From Polaromonas sp. (GTDB taxonomy: Bacteria; Pseudomonadota; Gammaproteobacteria; Burkholderiales; Burkholderiaceae): DNA of 36,790 nt. Positions within the stretch are counted from its first letter, which is position 1, and each line of letters begins with the position of its first letter. Location: positions 1 through 36,790 of the forward strand of contig PNMH01000035.1 in the NCBI GenBank assembly GCA_013823505.1. The letters run 5' to 3'. The position numbers were made by a program, and so were the translations under genes. The notes under the pieces are model-generated. The model was not told where the DNA came from and ran no database searches. It saw only the letters and a program-made list of their open reading frames with translations. Shown one piece after another: positions 1 through 7,061 of the stretch.

Positions 1-969
1 CCGGCGCTGGCCGCCGGCTGCCCGGTGATCATCAAACCGGCCGAGCTCACGCCGCTGACCGCGCTGGCCGCGGCCGAGCTGGCCATCCGCGCCGGCATTC
101 CGGCCGGTGTGCTCAACATGCTGTGTGCCGACGCCGACAACAGCATCGCCGTGGGCAAGGTGCTGTGCGAGAGCGACGTGGTGCGCCACATCAGCTTCAC
201 CGGCTCCACCGAAGTGGGCCGCATCCTGATGGCGCAGTGCGCGCCCACGGTGAAGAAGATGTCGCTGGAGCTGGGTGGCAACGCGCCCTTCATCGTGTTC
301 GACGACGCCGACGTGGACAGCGCCGTGGAAGGCGCCTTCGCCAGCAAGTACCGCAACGCCGGCCAGACCTGCGTCTGCTCCAACCGCATTTACGTGCAGG
401 CCGGTGTGTACGACCGCTTCGTGGAGAAGTTCGCCGCCAAGGTGAAGACCACCAAGGTCGGTAACGGCTTTGAGGACGGCGTGAGCCAGGGCCCGCTGAT
501 CGAAGAAGCCGCGCTGGTGAAGGTGCAGCGCCATGTGGACGACGCGGTGGCCAAGGGCGCACGTGTGATGACCGGCGGCAAGCGCCTCACCCACATCGGC
601 AGCGGCCAGTTCTTCGAGCCCACCGTGGTGGCCGACGCGACCGCCGACATGCTCTGCGCCAAAGAAGAAACCTTCGGCCCGTTCGCGCCGGTGTTCAAGT
701 TCCAGACCGAACAGGAAGCGATCGACGCGGCCAACAACACCGAGTTTGGCCTGGCCAGCTACTTCTACAGCCGCGACGTGGGCCGCATCTTCCGCGTGAG
801 CGAGGCGCTCGAATACGGCATGGTCGGCATCAACGTCGGCATCCTCGCCACCGAACACGTGCCGTTTGGCGGCGTGAAGCAGTCCGGCCTGGGGCGCGAA
901 GGTTCACACCACGGCATGGACGACTACGTGGAGATCAAGTACCTCTGCGTGGGTGACATCCTCAAGTAA
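1..969 (+). CDS. gabD: Succinate-semialdehyde dehydrogenase (NAD(P)+), 5'-truncated
   Basis: This is the C-terminal two thirds of an aldehyde dehydrogenase; the frame is open from base 1, so about 160 N-terminal residues lie outside the window (322 residues visible, family about 480). Seen: the LELGGNAPFIVFDDAD stretch with the general-base Glu (codon 268-270), NAGQTCVCSNR with the catalytic Cys (codon 370-372), EETFGPFAP, and the C-terminal GGVKQSGLGREGSHHG signature. These match the GabD branch, which oxidises succinate semialdehyde to succinate in the cytoplasm, for example in GABA breakdown. Assignment to GabD rather than another ALDH rests on the QSGLGREGSHHG and C-terminal YLCVGDI wording. 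The gene ends 13 bases before a tRNA gene. A gabT or transporter partner is not visible. Confidence 0.88.
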   Translation, partial: PALAAGCPVIIKPAELTPLTALAAAELAIRAGIPAGVLNMLCADADNSIAVGKVLCESDVVRHISFTGSTEVGRILMAQCAPTVKKMSLELGGNAPFIVFDDADVDSAVEGAFASKYRNAGQTCVCSNRIYVQAGVYDRFVEKFAAKVKTTKVGNGFEDGVSQGPLIEEAALVKVQRHVDDAVAKGARVMTGGKRLTHIGSGQFFEPTVVADATADMLCAKEETFGPFAPVFKFQTEQEAIDAANNTEFGLASYFYSRDVGRIFRVSEALEYGMVGINVGILATEHVPFGGVKQSGLGREGSHHGMDDYVEIKYLCVGDILK

Positions 970-982
970 ACTCGCCCGCACT

Positions 983-1056
983 GCGGGTGTAGTTCAATGG
1001 CAGAACGGCAGCTTCCCAAGCTTCATACGAGGGTTCGATTCCCTTCACCCGCTCCA
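983..1056 (+). tRNA. tRNA-Gly (anticodon CCC)
   Basis: A complete cloverleaf with encoded CCA can be folded by hand. The acceptor stem is 983-989 with 1046-1052, the D stem 992-995 with 1003-1006, the anticodon stem 1008-1012 with 1020-1024, and the T stem 1029-1033 with 1041-1045 enclosing TTCGATT; discriminator T 1053 and CCA 1054-1056 follow. The anticodon loop is TTCCCAA, giving anticodon CCC at 1015-1017, which reads GGG. One anticodon-stem pair is a mismatch: C1009 faces T1023 (28-42 in standard numbering). All other stem pairs are Watson-Crick or G-T. Confidence 0.93.
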
Positions 1057-1338
1057 CGTCTCTTCATGCGCTTGATCCTGCAAAGAGAAAGCGCCTGAAT
1101 CCCTACGCCACAGAAGGCTCCGGCGAACAGGCGCTTTGCTGTGGCACCCGCCTCACGCATTGACCGACGTCCGTCAGGCATCCACGCGATTCGTCTGGTT
1201 GTTCCTGACCGTTTGCCCCGCCTGGTCGGCAAGCAAGAAGTACATGTTTCGACAGGTTCGAGGGCAATACCGTGGGCCAGGACAGGCCAGGGCGGGCGGC
1301 ATCGATTCGCCGTCCGAGCTTGACCGCTTTCCAACGGT
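1057..1338. other. Gene-free interval between tRNA-Gly and the acyltransferase
   Basis: I find no convincing protein here. Open frames on both strands are short, lack ribosome sites and resemble no family I know. The only structure I see is the pair of interleaved inverted repeats at 1088-1145. The gap separates the plus-strand gabD/tRNA side from the minus-strand acyltransferase, so terminators for both directions might lie here. No direct repeat of the tRNA 3' end was seen that would mark an attachment site. Confidence 0.5.
1088..1145. repeat. Two interleaved inverted repeats
   Basis: Arm A, AAAGCGCCTG (1088-1097), is perfectly complementary to CAGGCGCTTT (1128-1137). Arm B, GCCACAG (1107-1113), is perfectly complementary to CTGTGGC (1139-1145). 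Because the 5' arm of B lies in the loop of A and its 3' arm lies outside A, the two helices are interlocked: they would form a pseudoknot or compete. Read on the minus strand, the A stem is followed by a T-rich stretch, so it could act as a weak terminator for the acyltransferase unit. Function is not established. Confidence 0.5.
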
Positions 1339-2436
1339 TCAACCTGGTTTTTGAATCTTCGGTCGCCCGTCGATCATCCGAAAAAGCCAGCCACTCATGG
1401 GGCGCTCCACCCACTGGTGGATGGCCCATGACACGCACAGCATCAGCAGCAAGAGGCCGGCAATGAAGGCGGGCGCTGTCCAAGCATTGAGCCAGCCGGT
1501 CACCATCGCGAGATTGAACAGTGCATAACCCACGTTCTGGTGAATGAGGTACAGCGGGTACGTCAAACGCCCTGCGAGGTCGCTCCCGGCTGTGGGTGCG
1601 AGGCCTTCCGGGCGGCGTATCAGCCAAAGGAAAACCGCAAAGAAAGCCACGATGAACGCGAGCACGATCAGGTGGTTGAGTCCTTGATCGACTGCCATCA
1701 AGTCACTCCATTGTTCCAGGGGCCCCGCTCCCCTCCAGGCGTACACGCACGAAAGAATCAACGACAACACAACGGTGAGGCATCGGCGTGGTGTCCAGCC
1801 GCTCTGTCGCACGAGAAAGAACATGGCGCCCCCGATGAACAGCGAGGCCCACTGTGCGGCCAGATACAACTGCAGTGGATACATCGGTCTCACAGCATTC
1901 GCAAGGGAAATGGCCAACCAGAGCCCCATGAATGTCTCGATCCGGTGCATCTGTTTGCCCATGACCAACAAGCCCACCCATCCGTAGAACGTCAATTCCA
2001 CAGCAAGTGACCAATAGGATCCGTCGATCGCGGATTGGCCGAACGCCTGGGGAAGCAGAGTCAGGTTTGCCAAAATCTGGCCCCAACCCTCGGGGCGAAA
2101 AGGTGACTGAGGCACGAGCCATTCAATGCTGGCTGTCAACAGCACGCAGACCCACATGGCCGGTACCAGTCGTGCCACACGGGCGGCAAGAAACCGCCGC
2201 ACATCGGTGTTCTGCGCGGTCATCAAGATCACGTAGCCGCTGATCATGAAAAACAGGTGAACCCCCAGGTACCCATACTGCGCAATGTCCGCCACGACGG
2301 GAATGCGGGGTGAGTGCATCCACCCCTGCGAGGGGCCTTTGTAAAGGTAGTGAAACGCGACCACAGCCAATGCTGCCCCACCACGGATCCAGTCAAGCTC
2401 CGTCAGGCGGGCACGTGCCACATCACTGCGGCTCAT
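1339..2436 (-). CDS. Acyltransferase 3 (AT3) family membrane O-acyltransferase
   Basis: A 365-residue multi-spanning membrane protein of the acyltransferase-3 family, which moves acyl (usually acetyl) groups onto sugars of envelope polysaccharides. Seen: N-terminal LDWIRGGAALAVVAFHY with the conserved family His (residue 29), GYLGVHLFFMISGYVI at about 55-70, a conserved R-x-x-R-L-V-P pattern near 86-93, and about ten hydrophobic segments. The chosen ATG (2434-2436) overlaps the stop of the upstream SGNH gene as ATGA, so the two are translationally coupled; upstream in-frame starts would run deep into that gene and were rejected. Family knowledge: in OatA-type proteins an AT3 domain and an SGNH domain sit in one chain; here they are separate. 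The acceptor sugar cannot be told from sequence. Confidence 0.85.
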   Translation of the reverse strand: MSRSDVARARLTELDWIRGGAALAVVAFHYLYKGPSQGWMHSPRIPVVADIAQYGYLGVHLFFMISGYVILMTAQNTDVRRFLAARVARLVPAMWVCVLLTASIEWLVPQSPFRPEGWGQILANLTLLPQAFGQSAIDGSYWSLAVELTFYGWVGLLVMGKQMHRIETFMGLWLAISLANAVRPMYPLQLYLAAQWASLFIGGAMFFLVRQSGWTPRRCLTVVLSLILSCVYAWRGAGPLEQWSDLMAVDQGLNHLIVLAFIVAFFAVFLWLIRRPEGLAPTAGSDLAGRLTYPLYLIHQNVGYALFNLAMVTGWLNAWTAPAFIAGLLLLMLCVSWAIHQWVERPMSGWLFRMIDGRPKIQKPG

Positions 2437-3179
2437 CGGGCAAGCCCCGCGATGGCTTCGTTGATTTTCTCCACCAGCAACCGTTGGCCGCTGTGATTCA
2501 GGTGAACACCATCGGGCAACAGATCGGCCCCGGACCAGACGCCTTCCCGCTTGGGCTGCACCGCAACAAAGGGATGTCCGCGGGACCTGCACAGAGCATC
2601 AGCACCGAGGTTGACCTCGGCAACCGCCAGCGCCCGCGGTCCAAGGCTCGAAGGCTCGGGGATGCCCACGCAAATCACTCGGGTCGAGGCCGGTATCGCG
2701 TCGAGACTGCGCGTCCAGGCGGCCAGCACATCCACCACCCCATGCCCTTCCAGCAAATCGTTGGTTCCTCCTCCCAGCACCACCACGGCAGCCTCCTGCA
2801 CGGACCGGAATGCAGGCAATCGCGCCGACAGTCTCGCGGCGGATTCGCCACCCACAGCAAAATTGTGTCCAAGGGCAAAGGCCGACGGAGGCAGGGCCTG
2901 GAGGTGGCTGTCGCCGAACAACAAGGTCGCGCCGGTGGGCACGAGACGGTCTTGCACCAGATGTTGCGACAAGGCCTCCCGCTCGACCATGCGCTGTCTC
3001 AACCGTGGCATGGGCTCCAGTTGCTCAAAACGCCAGACCAGGCCGTCGATCCACTGGGGGCGCTGTGCCAGCAGCCACACCAAACCGCCAGAAAGCAGCA
3101 TGAACGTCGTCAAGCTCCCCAGCAGCAGAAGCAACATGGGTGAAGGAGAAGCTGATTGTTTCGTAGGAGAGGAAGTCAT
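2433..3179 (-). CDS. Membrane-anchored SGNH hydrolase / O-acyl transfer partner
   Basis: A 248-residue protein with one N-terminal transmembrane segment (about residues 14-37) and an SGNH domain. Seen: block I as FGDSH with the nucleophile Ser91, block II Gly near 110 (NFAVGGES), block III GGGTND with Asn140, and block V DGVHLN with Asp223 and His226. All four catalytic positions are therefore present, with GDSH replacing GDSL. The anchor should place the catalytic domain in the periplasm. It is the first gene of a two-gene unit and overlaps the AT3 acyltransferase by 4 bases, suggesting that it takes the acyl group from the membrane partner and passes it to a polysaccharide, or removes it. 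Start ATG 3177-3179. The pairing is solid; the direction of acyl transfer is inference. Confidence 0.8.
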   Translation of the reverse strand: MTSSPTKQSASPSPMLLLLLGSLTTFMLLSGGLVWLLAQRPQWIDGLVWRFEQLEPMPRLRQRMVEREALSQHLVQDRLVPTGATLLFGDSHLQALPPSAFALGHNFAVGGESAARLSARLPAFRSVQEAAVVVLGGGTNDLLEGHGVVDVLAAWTRSLDAIPASTRVICVGIPEPSSLGPRALAVAEVNLGADALCRSRGHPFVAVQPKREGVWSGADLLPDGVHLNHSGQRLLVEKINEAIAGLAR

Positions 3180-3228
3180 GCTTGCCTGCCGTTGAACACA
3201 AAATCATCGGGGGCTTGGTCCGGACCGC

Positions 3229-3804
3229 CTACCCACCCATGGATCCCGCGCCCGACAATACCAGCACACCGAGCACTGCAAAAAGCAACGCGGCCAACGA
3301 GTGAACCAGCTTGATGGGCACGCGCCGCGTCAGTGCGTCACCAAAGAACACCACCGGCGCGTTGGCCAGCATCATGCCCAGCGTGGTTCCCATCACCACG
3401 GCGTAGAGGGGTTCGTACTGGGCACCCAACGCCACGGTGGCGATCTGGGTCTTGTCGCCCATCTCGGCCAGAAAGAAAGCCCAGGTGGTGATGAAGAACA
3501 CGCCCAGGCGGCGCTGCGGCACGGCGTTGTCGTCGTCGAGCTTGTCCGGGATCAGCATCCACAGCGCCATCGCGATAAAAGAAGCGCCGAGCACCCAGCG
3601 CATCACGTCGGGCCCCACGGCGGCCATGATCCAGGCGCCCGCCAGGCCCGCCAGTGCATGGTTGAGCAAGGTGGCAGCGAGGATGCCCCAGACGATGGGC
3701 CAAGGTCGTTTGAAACGCGCGGCGAGCACGAGGGCCAGCAATTGCGTCTTGTCGCCCATTTCGGCGAGGGCGACGATGCCGGTGGATATGAGGAAAGCTT
3801 CCAA
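3229..3804 (-). CDS. GDT1/TMEM165 (UPF0016) family manganese exporter
   Basis: A 191-residue membrane protein with the two family signatures EMGDKTQ at residues 15-21 and 114-120, in two homologous halves of about three helices each. The acidic residue of each signature is part of the cation path in this family. Known bacterial members export Mn2+, and the Mn2+ riboswitch just upstream strongly supports that here. No ATG fits. I chose TTG at 3804-3802 because it gives the usual start (EAFLISTGIVAL) and follows GGAG at 3815-3812 by 7 bases. Earlier in-frame ATG codons exist, but they fall inside the riboswitch. Length matches the family. Confidence 0.9.
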   Translation of the reverse strand: MEAFLISTGIVALAEMGDKTQLLALVLAARFKRPWPIVWGILAATLLNHALAGLAGAWIMAAVGPDVMRWVLGASFIAMALWMLIPDKLDDDNAVPQRRLGVFFITTWAFFLAEMGDKTQIATVALGAQYEPLYAVVMGTTLGMMLANAPVVFFGDALTRRVPIKLVHSLAALLFAVLGVLVLSGAGSMGG

Positions 3805-3811
3805 GACAGTG

Positions 3812-3866
3812 CTCCGAGGGCCGGCAGAAACCAAAAGACCACGCGGCGTCCCCGGCCCATCCGGAG
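3812..3866 (-). promoter_or_regulatory. Ribosome-site-sequestering hairpin (riboswitch expression platform)
   Basis: In the minus-strand transcript CTCCGG (3866-3861) pairs with TCGGAG (3817-3812), one pair being G-T, and GGGCCGG (3858-3852) pairs perfectly with CCGGCCC (3824-3818). Together this makes a 13-pair stem with a 2-base bulge, and the last arm contains the GGAG ribosome site of the exporter gene. That fits control of translation initiation: the stem hides the site and Mn2+ binding by the aptamer upstream would favour release. The pairing is seen directly; the switching direction is inferred from the known Mn2+-ON behaviour of this class. Confidence 0.65.
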
Positions 3867-3871
3867 GCAGT

Positions 3872-3982
3872 GTGGTCAAAGGTCTTGCCAGGCTGAAGGC
3901 TGTCGGCGCCATGGCCTTGAGGGCCAAGTGTGTTGACGCAGACCTCTGCAAGGTGCAGAGCGGCTACTCCCCAATGACGGGT
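3872..3982 (-). promoter_or_regulatory. yybP-ykoY manganese riboswitch aptamer
   Basis: The minus strand carries the conserved pieces in order: GGGGAGTAGCC (3972-3962), then a short hairpin CTCTGCACCTTGCAGAG (3960-3944), then GTCAACA, and finally GGCAAGACCTTTGACC (3889-3874). The closing helix P1 can be made from GTCA (3978-3975) with TGAC (3878-3875). These are hallmarks of the yybP-ykoY class, which binds Mn2+ and switches on Mn2+ exporters such as MntP and UPF0016 proteins. It sits directly in front of a UPF0016 gene. A -10-like TATACT at 3997-3992 lies just upstream, with no good -35, so transcription probably starts near 3985. Confidence 0.88.
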
Positions 3983-4001
3983 GCACTAGGGAGTATAGCC
4001 C

Positions 4002-4640
4002 TCAGATCAGGGTGGGCCCGGTCTTGGACTGAATGAACTCGCGCGTGACACCGGGGGCCAGCTCCACCAGCTTCAGGCCTTGAGGCGTCACGTCCATCAC
4101 GCCGAGGTCGGTGATGATGCGGTTGACCACGCCCACACCGGTGAGTGGCAAGGTGCATTGCTCGAGGATCTTCAGGTCTTCGGTGCCGTCTTTCTTTTTG
4201 GCCACGTGCTCCATGAGGATGATCACGCGCTTGACGCCCGCCACCAGGTCCATGGCGCCGCCCATCCCCTTGACCATCTTGCCCGGGATCATCCAGTTGG
4301 CCAGATCACCTTTGGCGCTGACCTGCATGGCGCCCAGGATGCTCAGGTTGATCTTGCCGCCACGGATCATGGCAAAGCTGTCGTGGCTGCCGAAGATGCT
4401 GGAGCCGGGGATGGTGGTCACGGTCTGCTTGCCGGCGTTGATGAGGTCAGCGTCCACCTCGTCTTCAGTGGGAAACGGGCCAATGCCGAGCATGCCGTTC
4501 TCGCTCTGCAGCCAGACCTCTTTGTCGGCGGGCACGAAGTTGGCCACCAGCGTGGGGATGCCGATCCCCAGGTTCACGTAAAAACCGTCTTCGAGTTCGT
4601 GGGCCGCGCGCGCAGCCATCTGGTCTTGGTTCCATGGCAT
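4002..4640 (-). CDS. scoB: 3-oxoacid CoA-transferase subunit B
   Basis: The 212-residue beta subunit of a two-subunit CoA-transferase, which exchanges CoA between succinyl-CoA and a 3-oxoacid such as acetoacetate. Seen: the N-terminal [17 protein letters not shown], the catalytic-Glu motif [26 protein letters not shown], and the C-terminal [15 protein letters not shown]. Start ATG 4638-4640 is preceded by AGGAG at 8 bases. It lies 52 bases downstream of scoA in the same direction, with a small hairpin in the gap. The wording fits the acetoacetate (ScoB) branch, but the closely related 3-oxoadipate CoA-transferase (PcaJ) is a real alternative given the carboxymuconolactone-decarboxylase gene 2.4 kb away. 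Confidence 0.88.
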   Translation of the reverse strand: MPWNQDQMAARAAHELEDGFYVNLGIGIPTLVANFVPADKEVWLQSENGMLGIGPFPTEDEVDADLINAGKQTVTTIPGSSIFGSHDSFAMIRGGKINLSILGAMQVSAKGDLANWMIPGKMVKGMGGAMDLVAGVKRVIILMEHVAKKKDGTEDLKILEQCTLPLTGVGVVNRIITDLGVMDVTPQGLKLVELAPGVTREFIQSKTGPTLI

Positions 4641-4662
4641 ATCAGACTCTCCTGGTCAGTTG

Positions 4663-4686
4663 GGGACAGAGCTGAAGATCTGTCCC
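4663..4686 (-). other. Intercistronic hairpin between scoA and scoB
   Basis: GGGACAGA (4663-4670) and TCTGTCCC (4679-4686) are perfect complements around an 8-base loop, lying between the scoA stop and the scoB ribosome site. No T tract follows, so it is more likely an mRNA-processing or stability element than a terminator. Role inferred. Confidence 0.4.
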
Positions 4687-4692
4687 GCAAAG

Positions 4693-5394
4693 TTACTTGG
4701 ACGGGGTGATCGTGCGCTTCTCGATGCGCTTCTCGGGTGTGGCGTTGAGCACCAGGCGATGCACGTAAATGCCGGGCAGGTGAACCTGATCCGGGGCAAT
4801 GGCGCCCTTCTCCACGATCTCCTCCACCTCCACCACGCAGATCTTGCCGGCCATGGCCACGGCGGGGTTGAAGTTGCGCGCGGTGAAGCGGAACTGCAGG
4901 TTGCCCGAGGTGTCGGCGCGCCAGGCTTTCACCAGCGAGATGTCGGGCACGAGTGCCCGCTCCATCACGTAGGTCTCGCCGTCGAATTCACGCAGTTCCT
5001 TGCCCTCGGCCACCATGGTGCCCACGCCGGTCTTGGTGAAAAAGGCCGGGATGCCGGCGCCGCCGGCGCGCAGCTTCTCGGCCAGCGTGCCCTGCGGCGT
5101 GAATTCGAGTTGCAGTTCACCGGCCAGGTACTGGCGCTCAAACTCCTTGTTCTCGCCGACGTAGCTCGAAATCATCTTGGTGATCTGGCGCGTCTCCAAC
5201 AGCTTGCCCAGGCCGAAACCGTCCACACCGGCGTTGTTCGAAATCACGGTGAGGTTCTTCTTGCCGCTGTCGCGCAGCGCGTCGATCAGCGCCTCGGGAA
5301 TGCCGCAGAGGCCGAAGCCGCCCACGGCGAACAACTGGCCGTCGGCCACGATGTCTTTGAGCGCGTCGGCCGCGCTCGGGTGGATCTTGTTCAC
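4693..5394 (-). CDS. scoA: 3-oxoacid CoA-transferase subunit A
   Basis: The 233-residue alpha subunit pairing with the downstream scoB product. Seen: [16 protein letters not shown] (glycine-rich CoA-binding turn, residues 25-40), TVISNNAG, the [20 protein letters not shown] stretch, [19 protein letters not shown], and [15 protein letters not shown] near the C-terminus. The YVMERAL and [11 protein letters not shown] wording is typical of succinyl-CoA:3-ketoacid (SCOT-type) enzymes used in acetoacetate metabolism. It starts at ATG 5392-5394 behind a TCTCCTG-complement ribosome site and is divergent from a PAS-LuxR regulator 89 bases away. A palindrome between the two genes suggests direct control by that regulator. 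Confidence 0.88.
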   Translation of the reverse strand: MNKIHPSAADALKDIVADGQLFAVGGFGLCGIPEALIDALRDSGKKNLTVISNNAGVDGFGLGKLLETRQITKMISSYVGENKEFERQYLAGELQLEFTPQGTLAEKLRAGGAGIPAFFTKTGVGTMVAEGKELREFDGETYVMERALVPDISLVKAWRADTSGNLQFRFTARNFNPAVAMAGKICVVEVEEIVEKGAIAPDQVHLPGIYVHRLVLNATPEKRIEKRTITPSK

Positions 5395-5428
5395 GTTGCT
5401 GTCTCCTGGGTTGAAGCAAGGGTGCCGG

Positions 5429-5464
5429 TACGATACTACGTAACGGCATACGTAGTAACTCGTA
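5429..5464. promoter_or_regulatory. Palindromic operator between scoA and the PAS-LuxR gene
   Basis: TACTACGTA (5434-5442) and TACGTAGTA (5449-5457) form a perfect 9-bp inverted repeat around the spacer ACGGCA, flanked outside by TACGA (5429-5433) and TCGTA (5460-5464), themselves complementary but offset by two bases. It lies about 40 bases upstream of scoA and 27 bases upstream of the regulator gene, where a dimeric LuxR-type protein could act on both promoters. The palindrome is seen; the binding protein is inferred. Confidence 0.6.
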
Positions 5465-5483
5465 AAGCAAAACCCTCACCCGC

Positions 5484-6038
5484 ATGGACATCGACTACCG
5501 CCTGGCCTTCGACCTGGCCCCTGTGGGCCTGGCGCTGTCGCGCCAGCGCACCATGGTCGATTGCAACCAGGTCCTGTGCGACATGTTCGGCGCCACCCGC
5601 GAGCAGCTCGTGGGCCAGAGCTTCCAGATCCTCTACCCCAGCGCGGACGAGTACGAGCGCCTGGGCGCACGCATGGCGCCGCTGCTGGGCAAGGGCGGCA
5701 CCTACGCGGACGACCGCATCATGAAGCGTGTGGGTGGGCGCCTCAAGGACGAAACTTTCTGGTGCCATGTGACCGGTCGCGCATTGAGTCGGGAAACGCC
5801 GCACGCCGCCGGGATCTGGAGCTTTGAAGATCTGAGCTCACGGCGCACCGTGAAGGCCGACCTCACGCCCCGCGAGCGCGAGGTGGCGGCTCACCTCATG
5901 AGCGGCCTGACCAGCAAGGAAATCGGCAAGGCCCTGGACATCAGCCACCGCACGGTGGAGATCTACCGGGCGAGGCTGATGCGCAAGTACGGCGCACACA
6001 GCACACCGGATCTGGTGCACAGGCTTCTCGCCGGGTAA
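5484..6038 (+). CDS. PAS domain LuxR-type transcriptional regulator
   Basis: A 184-residue regulator with an N-terminal PAS-like sensor (about residues 1-115; opening LAFDLAPVGLALSRQRTMVD) and a C-terminal LuxR/GerE helix-turn-helix (about 120-184). The HTH shows the standard LTPREREVAAHLMSGLTSKE, followed by IGKALDISHRTVEIYRARLM. No phospho-receiver or autoinducer domain is seen, so the PAS part is the likely sensor, ligand unknown. It is divergent from scoA and shares an 89-base intergenic region with a strong palindrome, which makes it the probable regulator of scoAB and of itself. The ATG at 5484 has only a weak ribosome site. The next gene converges on it with 3 bases between stops. Confidence 0.85.
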   Translation: MDIDYRLAFDLAPVGLALSRQRTMVDCNQVLCDMFGATREQLVGQSFQILYPSADEYERLGARMAPLLGKGGTYADDRIMKRVGGRLKDETFWCHVTGRALSRETPHAAGIWSFEDLSSRRTVKADLTPREREVAAHLMSGLTSKEIGKALDISHRTVEIYRARLMRKYGAHSTPDLVHRLLAG

Positions 6039-6041
6039 GTG

Positions 6042-7013
6042 TCATTGAGGGACAAAGCCGCTGTCCTGAATGATCTTGGCCCACACCTTGCCGTAAGCCT
6101 GCTCGCGCGCGCCCAGCTGTTCGCCAGTCATGAAGCCCACGCTCAGGCCCATGGCGGTGAGCTTGTCGCGAACATCAGGCTGGGCAATGGCTTTCTGCAC
6201 CGCCTGCGCCATGCGGTCCAGTGTGGCCTTGGGCGTGCCGGCCGGTGCGAACAAACCGTAGTACGGCACATCTTCAAAGCCCTTGAGGCCGAGCTCGGCA
6301 AACGTCGGCACCTCGGGCATGGCGGCCTGGCGCTGCGTACCCATGACGGCCACCACGCGCAGCTTGCCCGCCTTGTGGTTTTCGATGAAGTCGGGAATGG
6401 AGGCCACGCCCGCCGGGATCTGGTTGCCCAGCATGTCGGCCATCATGGGTGCGCTGCCACGGTAGGGCGCGGCCACCAGGTCCAGTCCGTTCTGCTTGGC
6501 AATCACCTGCACCAGAAACTGAGGCACCGAGGCTGGCGCCGGAATGCCCACCGTGCCCTTGCCGCCAGCGGCCTTCACACCATCCACATAAGCCTTGAAA
6601 CTGGTGGCCGGTGTGCCGCTGCTCACAGCGAACGCATTGACGAAGGTGGCAAAGCCGGCCACCGGCACGAAGTCTTTGGCGGGCTCGTAGCCCGGCGCCT
6701 TCATCACCATGGGCAGGATGGTGATGCTGTGGTCGTGGCTCAGAAACAGCGTGTTGCCGTCGGCAGCCGAAGCCTTGAGCGCCTGCGCTGCGATCTGTCC
6801 GCCCGCTCCGGGCTTGTTGTCCACGATGACCGCGTGGCCCAGTTCTTCCTTCAGCCGTTCGCCCAGGATGCGGGCGATCGCGTCGGTGCCACCACCGGGC
6901 GGGAAGCCCACGAGGATGCGGGTCGTGGACTGCGCCTGGGCCAGGCCCAGCGTGCACACAAGACCCGCAGCGAGCAAGGCGCGACGAACCGGGGATGGGC
7001 GTGAATGTGTCAT
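6042..7013 (-). CDS. Bug/TctC family periplasmic substrate-binding protein
   Basis: A 323-residue tripartite-tricarboxylate-transporter receptor of the Bug family, which is greatly expanded in Burkholderiales. Seen: a signal peptide (basic MTHSRPSPVRR, hydrophobic core, AQA cleavage near residue 27), then ILVGFPPGGGTDAIAR, the VIVDNKPGAGGQIAAQ stretch, PYRGSAPMMADMLGNQI, and GLFAPAGTPKATLDRM. The protein binds small carboxylates in the periplasm. No TctA/TctB membrane genes adjoin, so it is an orphan receptor, as is common for this family. Start ATG 7011-7013 follows GGAG by 8 bases. The substrate cannot be predicted; nearby CoA-transferase and decarboxylase genes hint at an aromatic or keto acid. 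Confidence 0.88.
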   Translation of the reverse strand: MTHSRPSPVRRALLAAGLVCTLGLAQAQSTTRILVGFPPGGGTDAIARILGERLKEELGHAVIVDNKPGAGGQIAAQALKASAADGNTLFLSHDHSITILPMVMKAPGYEPAKDFVPVAGFATFVNAFAVSSGTPATSFKAYVDGVKAAGGKGTVGIPAPASVPQFLVQVIAKQNGLDLVAAPYRGSAPMMADMLGNQIPAGVASIPDFIENHKAGKLRVVAVMGTQRQAAMPEVPTFAELGLKGFEDVPYYGLFAPAGTPKATLDRMAQAVQKAIAQPDVRDKLTAMGLSVGFMTGEQLGAREQAYGKVWAKIIQDSGFVPQ

Positions 7014-7061
7014 GGCGAAGCTCCGAGAAGGATGAAGAAAACCCGATCGTAGCGGCAGGCT

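Noticed and set aside
1023..1334. Minus-strand open frame ending in GEGNRTLV
   Set aside because: It runs antisense through the 3' part of the tRNA; this ending is a familiar artefact of translating tRNA genes backwards. No ribosome site.
1057..3228. Integrated element at tRNA-Gly
   Set aside because: No integrase gene and no repeat of the tRNA 3' end found, so only a possible acquired gene pair is reported, not a mobile element.
3805..3951. Extended N-terminus for the UPF0016 exporter from an upstream ATG
   Set aside because: The extra 49 codons lie in the Mn2+ riboswitch and its hairpin and add no family sequence; the TTG at 3804 has a ribosome site and the expected protein start.
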